This document shows, piece by piece, positions 60,212 through 64,000 of a stretch of 64,000 nucleotides of DNA. Positions within the stretch are counted from its first letter, which is position 1. Every line of letters starts with the position of its first letter. Source of the DNA: CBDBCU01 sp965242615 (GTDB lineage: Bacteria > Chloroflexota > Dehalococcoidia > Lucifugimonadales > UBA3495). Under the pieces are notes generated by a model, which had not been told where the DNA came from, made no database searches, and saw only the letters and a list, made by a program, of their open reading frames with translations. The stretch covers positions 1,178,001-1,242,000 of the forward strand of contig CBDESR010000005.1 of NCBI GenBank assembly GCA_965242615.1, read 5' to 3'. Position numbers and translations under genes: made by a program.

Positions 60212-60886
60212 CTACAGCAGGCGGGCGACGGCCCGGGCGGCCGCGCCATCGCCATCTTTCAGCTTGATCGGCAAAGCCCACAGCTCAAAATCCCGCCCCA
60301 CCAGTTGGTCGAGGTTGATCAGGTTTTCAATCAGGGGTATGCCTTGCCCCAACAGCAGCCGATGCACCGGGAAATCGTGGATGGTGGACTGCGGTGTGGG
60401 CGGGTGTTTATCAATGGGAAAGTCCACAGCTACGGCGTTGACGCCGGCAGCGGCCAAGTAAGCGGCCCCTTCGTTGCTGAGGTAAGGGCCTTGGGAATAA
60501 AACCGCGCGCCGCCAGATTCGGCGGCGGCCCAACCGGTGAACAGGATGACGATTTTAGCCCGGGCCGCCGCCGCGCTGCCGCCGGCTTGCTGCAAATCGG
60601 CAACGGACAGCGGCGTCAAGCTTTGAGCCACCGGCCGCAAATCCAGCAGCAAAGCCGGCCCCATATACCGCTCCAGAGGCATATTTTCCACCGTTACCCC
60701 ATCGGCGTGGAAGTGATAAGGAGCGTCCACATGGGTGCCGATGTGGGTTGCCAAAGTCAGCTTGGTGTTGGAACGGGCGTGGGACTGGTGGGTATGCAGC
60801 GGCTCGGTGCAGACGCCCAGCAGTCCCGGCACCGGCGCCACCCGGTCGCTGCCCAAAGTAAGAGTCAAGTCAATCAGTTGGGACAA
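60212..60886 (-). CDS. Cyclase family protein (kynurenine-formamidase-like)
   Basis: 224 aa, TTG start with AGGAG eight bases upstream. The metal-binding signature HIGTHVDAPYHF (HxGTHxDxPxHF) is complete, and ILFTGWAA and GVNAVAVDFPID are typical second-half blocks. Family enzymes hydrolyse N-formylkynurenine or related amides with a divalent metal. No tryptophan-pathway gene is near. A copy of its start region is fused to other sequence at 61768-61790. Confidence 0.85.
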   Translation of the reverse strand: MSQLIDLTLTLGSDRVAPVPGLLGVCTEPLHTHQSHARSNTKLTLATHIGTHVDAPYHFHADGVTVENMPLERYMGPALLLDLRPVAQSLTPLSVADLQQAGGSAAAARAKIVILFTGWAAAESGGARFYSQGPYLSNEGAAYLAAAGVNAVAVDFPIDKHPPTPQSTIHDFPVHRLLLGQGIPLIENLINLDQLVGRDFELWALPIKLKDGDGAAARAVARLL

Positions 60887-60907
60887 AACAATTCTCCTGA
60901 TAGGGGC

Positions 60908-61291
60908 TTACTGGCCAGCCAGAGTTTCGGCGGTTTGGATGTAGTCTATTGTTGCCTGGATCTGGTACAGGACTTCGCCAACCGGTTCGCATACTCCGCG
61001 ATAGAAACATTTGCCGTGGAGGAAAGATTGGCGGTCGCCGTAACTCAGCAGCAAAGGCTCAACATTCGGGTCGAGCCGCCGCAAGCGGCGTATTCCGCGT
61101 TGAGTCTGACCGGAAGTAAGGGGTTCTTGGCCGGTACGGGACAGGATTAGAGCGTCGGTAGCCCGCTTGGTCGCGCCCCACGCCTTTTCTGCCGCATTGC
61201 GCGGCTTGCCTTGCGCCATTTGCTCCAGCGCATCATCGTAAAGAACCCGGGCGTCGGCAAAGAGAAAACTTACTTGGTCCGCTTCCCGCAT
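60908..61291 (-). CDS. PaREP1/HEPN-like protein, tandem copy 1
   Basis: 127 aa. LFADARVLYDDALEQMAQGKPRNAAEKAWGATKRATDALIL matches the two tandem copies upstream and the separate gene at 11.4 kb: helix, Gly turn, AAEKAWGA, helix. The C-terminal half has RRLDPNVEPLLLSYGDRQSFLH, then YRGVCEP. All-helical, cytosolic. The most diverged of the three copies. No nucleotidyltransferase partner is adjacent; role unknown. Confidence 0.6.
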   Translation of the reverse strand: MREADQVSFLFADARVLYDDALEQMAQGKPRNAAEKAWGATKRATDALILSRTGQEPLTSGQTQRGIRRLRRLDPNVEPLLLSYGDRQSFLHGKCFYRGVCEPVGEVLYQIQATIDYIQTAETLAGQ

Positions 61292-61295
61292 CGCC

Positions 61296-61679
61296 TTACT
61301 GCCCGGCCAACCGTTCGGCGTCTTTGATAAAATTCCTGGTCTCCCGGATGTCCGCAGTCAAGTCGTCCTCCGGGTCGCAGATGCCATCGTACACGCAAGC
61401 CTCGAGCAGCAAGCCCCGACGCGCCCCATAACGAGTTACCAACGGGCGCAAGGACGGATCAGCCAAGGCCAACTGGCGTATCATCAGGTCGGTTTTTTCC
61501 CAGTCCCGGGGTTCCTCGCCGGTGCGGGCCAGGATCAAACCATCAGTAGCTTTCAAGGTAGCGTCCCACGCCTTGCCGGCCGCCTTTTGCAGCTGCCCCC
61601 GTTCCAGTTGGTCGCGGGCTTGGGCATAGTGAGCCCGGGCGTCGGCAAAGAGGACGCTGACTTGATTCGTTTCCAGCAT
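61296..61679 (-). CDS. PaREP1/HEPN-like protein, tandem copy 2
   Basis: 127 aa from ATG 61679 (GGGAGG upstream). Begins MLETNQVSVLFADARAHYAQARDQLERGQ in the same pattern as copy 3 and shares QKAAGKAWDATLKATDGLILARTG with it almost exactly; the second half differs more (ITDLMIRQLALADPSLRPLVTRYG-type block with ICDPEDD). 4 nt from copy 1, so co-translated. Confidence 0.6.
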   Translation of the reverse strand: MLETNQVSVLFADARAHYAQARDQLERGQLQKAAGKAWDATLKATDGLILARTGEEPRDWEKTDLMIRQLALADPSLRPLVTRYGARRGLLLEACVYDGICDPEDDLTADIRETRNFIKDAERLAGQ

Positions 61680-61734
61680 ACTGCCTCCCGGCATCCGGCG
61701 GGAATGGTTGGCGACTATTTTATCACAACGCCGG

Positions 61735-61790
61735 TTGCCATCCCCCTACCGCACTTGCGCTTCCACCGGGACAAAACGATTCTCCTGCCA
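61735..61790. repeat. Duplication junction between PaREP1/HEPN-like copies 2 and 3
   Basis: 61735-61767 copies the 3' end of the sulfite-oxidase-like gene (CCTACCGCAC...CTTCCACCGG, as at 62243-62264). It is joined directly to 61768-61790, which copies the cyclase start and its ribosome site (GGGACAAAAC...ATTCTCCTG, as at 60880-60900). This marks the seam of a tandem duplication. Confidence 0.75.
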
Positions 61791-61795
61791 GTAGG

Positions 61796-62179
61796 CTACC
61801 GCCCGGCCAGCCTTGCGGCGTCCCGGATGTAACCGGCAGTCTCGCGAATTTCGTCAATCAAGTCGTCCGGCGGTTCAACGACGCCATCGCAGAAACAATG
61901 CTCAAAGAGCAGTCCACAGCGAACTCCATAGCGGAACCCCAGGTCTTTCAAGGCCGGGTCAACTAACCCCAAAGTCAGGATTTCGGTAAAGGTTTGCCGG
62001 TCGTCCCCCGGTTCCCGCCCGGTGCGCGCCAATATCAAACCGTCCGTGGCTTTCAAGGTAGCGTCCCACGCCTTGCCGGCCGCCTTTTGCAGCTGCCCCC
62101 GTTCCAGTTGGTCGCGGGCTTGGGCATAGTGATTCCGGGCGTCGGCAAAGAGGACGCTGACTTGTTTCGTTTCCAGCAT
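61796..62179 (-). CDS. PaREP1/HEPN-like protein, tandem copy 3
   Basis: 127 aa from ATG 62179 (GGGAGG-type site). Nearly identical to copy 2 over the first ~60 residues (MLETKQVSVLFADARNHYAQ, then the shared KAWDATLKATDG block) and diverged in the second half (ILTLGLVDPALKDLGFRYG, CDGVVEPPDD). A gene-conversion or recent-duplication pattern. First of the set after the sulfite-oxidase-like gene. Confidence 0.6.
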   Translation of the reverse strand: MLETKQVSVLFADARNHYAQARDQLERGQLQKAAGKAWDATLKATDGLILARTGREPGDDRQTFTEILTLGLVDPALKDLGFRYGVRCGLLFEHCFCDGVVEPPDDLIDEIRETAGYIRDAARLAGR

Positions 62180-62242
62180 ATAGCCTCCCAGCATCCGGTG
62201 GGAATGGTTGACCGCTATTTTAGCACAACGCCGGCTGCCACC

Positions 62243-63349
62243 CTACCGCACCTGCACTTCCACCGGAAAGACCATATTGTTGCCATAGCCCCGGCCGTCC
62301 CACTGATTGGGAAACTCCAGCGGCTGGGTTTCGCCGCTGCGGTTAGTGGCCCGGGACAGCAGTGTATAGCGGCCCGGCCCCGGCGGCCGCCAATCATAAG
62401 TCCACCGCTGCCAGGCATAGACGCCGGCACGGGGGAGCAGGGCGGCCGGATTCCAGCTCTGCCCGCCGTCGGTGCTGATGTCCACCCGGGTGATTTCATC
62501 CTCTCCTGACCAAGCGGCCCCGGCCAGGGTATAACCGCCGGCCGGCAGGATTTCCCCCGGCGCCGGGTTGGTGATGATGGATTTGACCTTCATCCGGGTG
62601 TGGTAGGTATAGTAATTATCATCCTCCGGGCCGTTCTGGGTCATATAGCGTTCTTTCTGGTAAAAGCCCTGGAACTCGTGGTTGAGAATGTGGATGCCCA
62701 CCAGCCACTTGACCGAAGTCATCCCGTACCAGCCCGGCACCAGCAAGCGCAAAGGAAAGCCGTGATGCAGCGGCAGCGGCTCCCCATTCATTTCATAAGC
62801 CAGCAGGGTATCGGGATGGCGGGCCTTGTCCAGCGGCAGGCTGCGCTCGTAAGTAACCTCCGGCGGGTCGCCGACGGTTTCATCCGGGCCGTGGTCGGCG
62901 CCCTCAAACATCACCTCGACCGCCGCCGGTCGGACGCCGGCTTGCGCCAGCACATCAGCCAGGGAAACGCCGGCCCACTCCGCATTGCCCATAATGCCGT
63001 GGCCCTTAATCTGCTCCATCACCGACCCGGTGCGGGTGGCTCGCGCCCAATAATCCGGCACCGGACTGTTGCCGCAGCACTCGAAAGTCACCTGAAACCG
63101 GCGCTGCGGCAGAGCCAGCAGGTCGTCAAAGGAAAGGGACAAGGGCTGTTCCACTTCCCCGTCCACCGTCAGACGGTAGGCAGCTAGGTCCAGCTGCGGC
63201 GGCTCCGTCCAGTGATTGCGGATGTAGAACAGGTCATTGGGCACCACTTCCTGCTGCAAGGCTTCCGGCGGCGCCGCCCAAGTACGCAGCCCGGCGTTGG
63301 TGGGAATCAGTTGGGGTTGGGTTTCGGTGCGGATGCTTTGGATGACCAT
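62243..63349 (-). CDS. Sulfite-oxidase-family molybdopterin oxidoreductase
   Basis: 368 aa from ATG 63349 (GGAGG upstream). The molybdenum-ligand Cys lies in VTFECCGNS; FYIRNHWTEPP, GHGIMGNAEWAGVSLADVL, HGFPLRLLVPGWYGMTSVKWL and the C-terminal Ig-like dimer domain (ITRVDISTDGGQSWNPA) are standard. No Tat signal and no haem domain. It likely oxidises sulfite or a related sulfur compound; the neighbouring rhodanese gene supports sulfur chemistry. Cofactor synthesis would use the MoaB/Mog protein at 48 kb. Confidence 0.9.
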   Translation of the reverse strand: MVIQSIRTETQPQLIPTNAGLRTWAAPPEALQQEVVPNDLFYIRNHWTEPPQLDLAAYRLTVDGEVEQPLSLSFDDLLALPQRRFQVTFECCGNSPVPDYWARATRTGSVMEQIKGHGIMGNAEWAGVSLADVLAQAGVRPAAVEVMFEGADHGPDETVGDPPEVTYERSLPLDKARHPDTLLAYEMNGEPLPLHHGFPLRLLVPGWYGMTSVKWLVGIHILNHEFQGFYQKERYMTQNGPEDDNYYTYHTRMKVKSIITNPAPGEILPAGGYTLAGAAWSGEDEITRVDISTDGGQSWNPAALLPRAGVYAWQRWTYDWRPPGPGRYTLLSRATNRSGETQPLEFPNQWDGRGYGNNMVFPVEVQVR

Positions 63350-63398
63350 TGACCAGCCTCCGGGTAGAAAGTAACGCCGCGGCGGGATGGGTCGATAT

Positions 63399-63749
63399 TC
63401 ACTCCAGATAATCGGTTTCCAGTTCAACGGCTGGATAGCTGACCAGCAGTTTGACGGGAATCCACAGCTTGTTGACCAGCTTGTGCGGGACGCCCGGCGG
63501 CGCAAATAGAGTGCAGCCGGCCCGCACCGTCCGCAGTTCCTCCCCCAGGATCAGCTGCACCGCCCCGGACACAACCATAATGGACTGATCCACCGCATGG
63601 GTATGCAGCCGCCCCGTCCAGCCGGGATGCAGGTCAACTTCCTTGACCGTCAAAGACAAGGCGCCTTGGGCCGGCGAGACGAAAACCCGTTCCGCCCGAA
63701 AGTCCACCGCCGGCGGCATCGGAATACTGCTGTGTTCAATGATGGGCAT
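63399..63749 (-). CDS. Small cupin protein
   Basis: 116 aa from ATG 63749. One cupin barrel: GWTGRLHTHAVDQSIMVVSGAVQLILGEE (metal-binding His pair and Glu-equivalent region partly changed to Gln) and CTLFAPPGVPHKLVN (second motif His). May bind a metal and a small ligand. Located between the rhodanese and the sulfite-oxidase-like genes, so perhaps a sulfur dioxygenase or accessory (inference). Confidence 0.75.
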   Translation of the reverse strand: MPIIEHSSIPMPPAVDFRAERVFVSPAQGALSLTVKEVDLHPGWTGRLHTHAVDQSIMVVSGAVQLILGEELRTVRAGCTLFAPPGVPHKLVNKLWIPVKLLVSYPAVELETDYLE

Positions 63750-63774
63750 AGGTGGATTCTCCCGTTGTATTGCG

Positions 63775-64000
63775 CTACCCGGCGGCGTACTTCTCCCCCA
63801 ACGCCGTCTCCCAACGCAGGTAGTTGATGGCGTCCGCAGAACTGCGATCCGGCCCGGCCGGCACCAAGTCATTAGGCGGGTGCATTATCATAGACAAGCC
63901 GGTTTCCTCAGCGCGGCCGTCCGCCCGCCAAGCCGCCATTCCCCCTTCCAGCGCGCTGGCCCGAATGTAGCCCATTTCCTGCAAAGTAGCGGCCGCCAAA
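63775..64000 (-). CDS. Rhodanese-like protein (5' partial, runs off the window)
   Basis: The last ~75 residues: LQEMGYIRASALEGGMAAWRADG is the C-terminal rhodanese block (GY..v..L.GG..aW), followed by a ~40-residue tail. The active-site Cys lies beyond the window edge. Sulfurtransferase function is inferred from the fold and from the sulfite-oxidase-like neighbour. Confidence 0.75.
   Translation of the reverse strand, partial: LAAATLQEMGYIRASALEGGMAAWRADGRAEETGLSMIMHPPNDLVPAGPDRSSADAINYLRWETALGEKYAAG

Overview
The window is GC-rich, gene-dense bacterial DNA, most likely from an uncultured member of the Chloroflexota (SAR202/Dehalococcoidia-like). That placement is an inference from gene content: a DivIVA/AtpF-like coiled-coil protein after coaD, a BFN-domain nuclease, a split glycine decarboxylase subunit, DUF1800/DUF1501/NHL proteins, and dispersed hairpins with cores like GGATTCCCACTTTCGTGGG. 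No rRNA, tRNA or CRISPR array was seen.

Layout. 0-6 kb: two SGNH-hydrolase-like membrane proteins flanking a carboxylesterase, then an ABC exporter. 6-17 kb: BFN nuclease, rsmD-coaD-coiled-coil operon, a methyltransferase-nuclease fusion, a LivK remnant, a PaREP1/HEPN-like protein, gcvPB, a Doc toxin-antitoxin pair, an esterase and amt. 17-22 kb: a long non-coding region holding hairpin repeats and copy A of an unknown RNA-like element, then a minimal division cluster rsmH-ftsA-ftsZ. 22-30 kb (minus strand): a 1040-aa methylase, a DUF502 protein, a glycosyltransferase, a GNAT/FemAB-like protein, folE and thrC. 30-37.3 kb: a DNA-modification island of three methyltransferases wrapped around hom, with small repeated ORFs and truncated duplicates of a methyltransferase and of hom. 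37.3-42.8 kb: a DUF4234-PPIase fusion, rpsR, ssb, rpsF with large low-complexity extensions, and glyA. 43-50 kb: a DUF1800-DUF1501-NHL operon, small proteins, moaB, a cold-shock-like protein and a CocE remnant. 50-56 kb: an oligopeptide ABC transporter (binding protein and two permeases, no ATPase) and a class II aldolase. 56-58 kb: a decayed IS5-type element that truncated a lipoprotein gene, and copy B of the RNA-like element. 58-64 kb (minus strand): MATE exporter, Ham1-like pyrophosphatase, cyclase, three tandem PaREP1/HEPN-like genes, sulfite-oxidase-like molybdoenzyme, cupin, rhodanese.

The strongest candidates for something undescribed are: (i) two diverged copies, 40 kb apart and in opposite orientation, of a ~480-nt element with an identical promoter layout, conserved hairpins and no convincing shared ORF; (ii) a methyltransferase-HNH cassette inserted at the start of hom, with duplicated ends and a G7 tract that puts the gene out of frame; (iii) three genes whose conserved N-termini lie upstream of any ATG/GTG/TTG and seem to start at AUA, AUC or AUU behind Shine-Dalgarno-like sequences; (iv) an acidic tail on bS6 paired with a basic extension on its ribosomal partner bS18.
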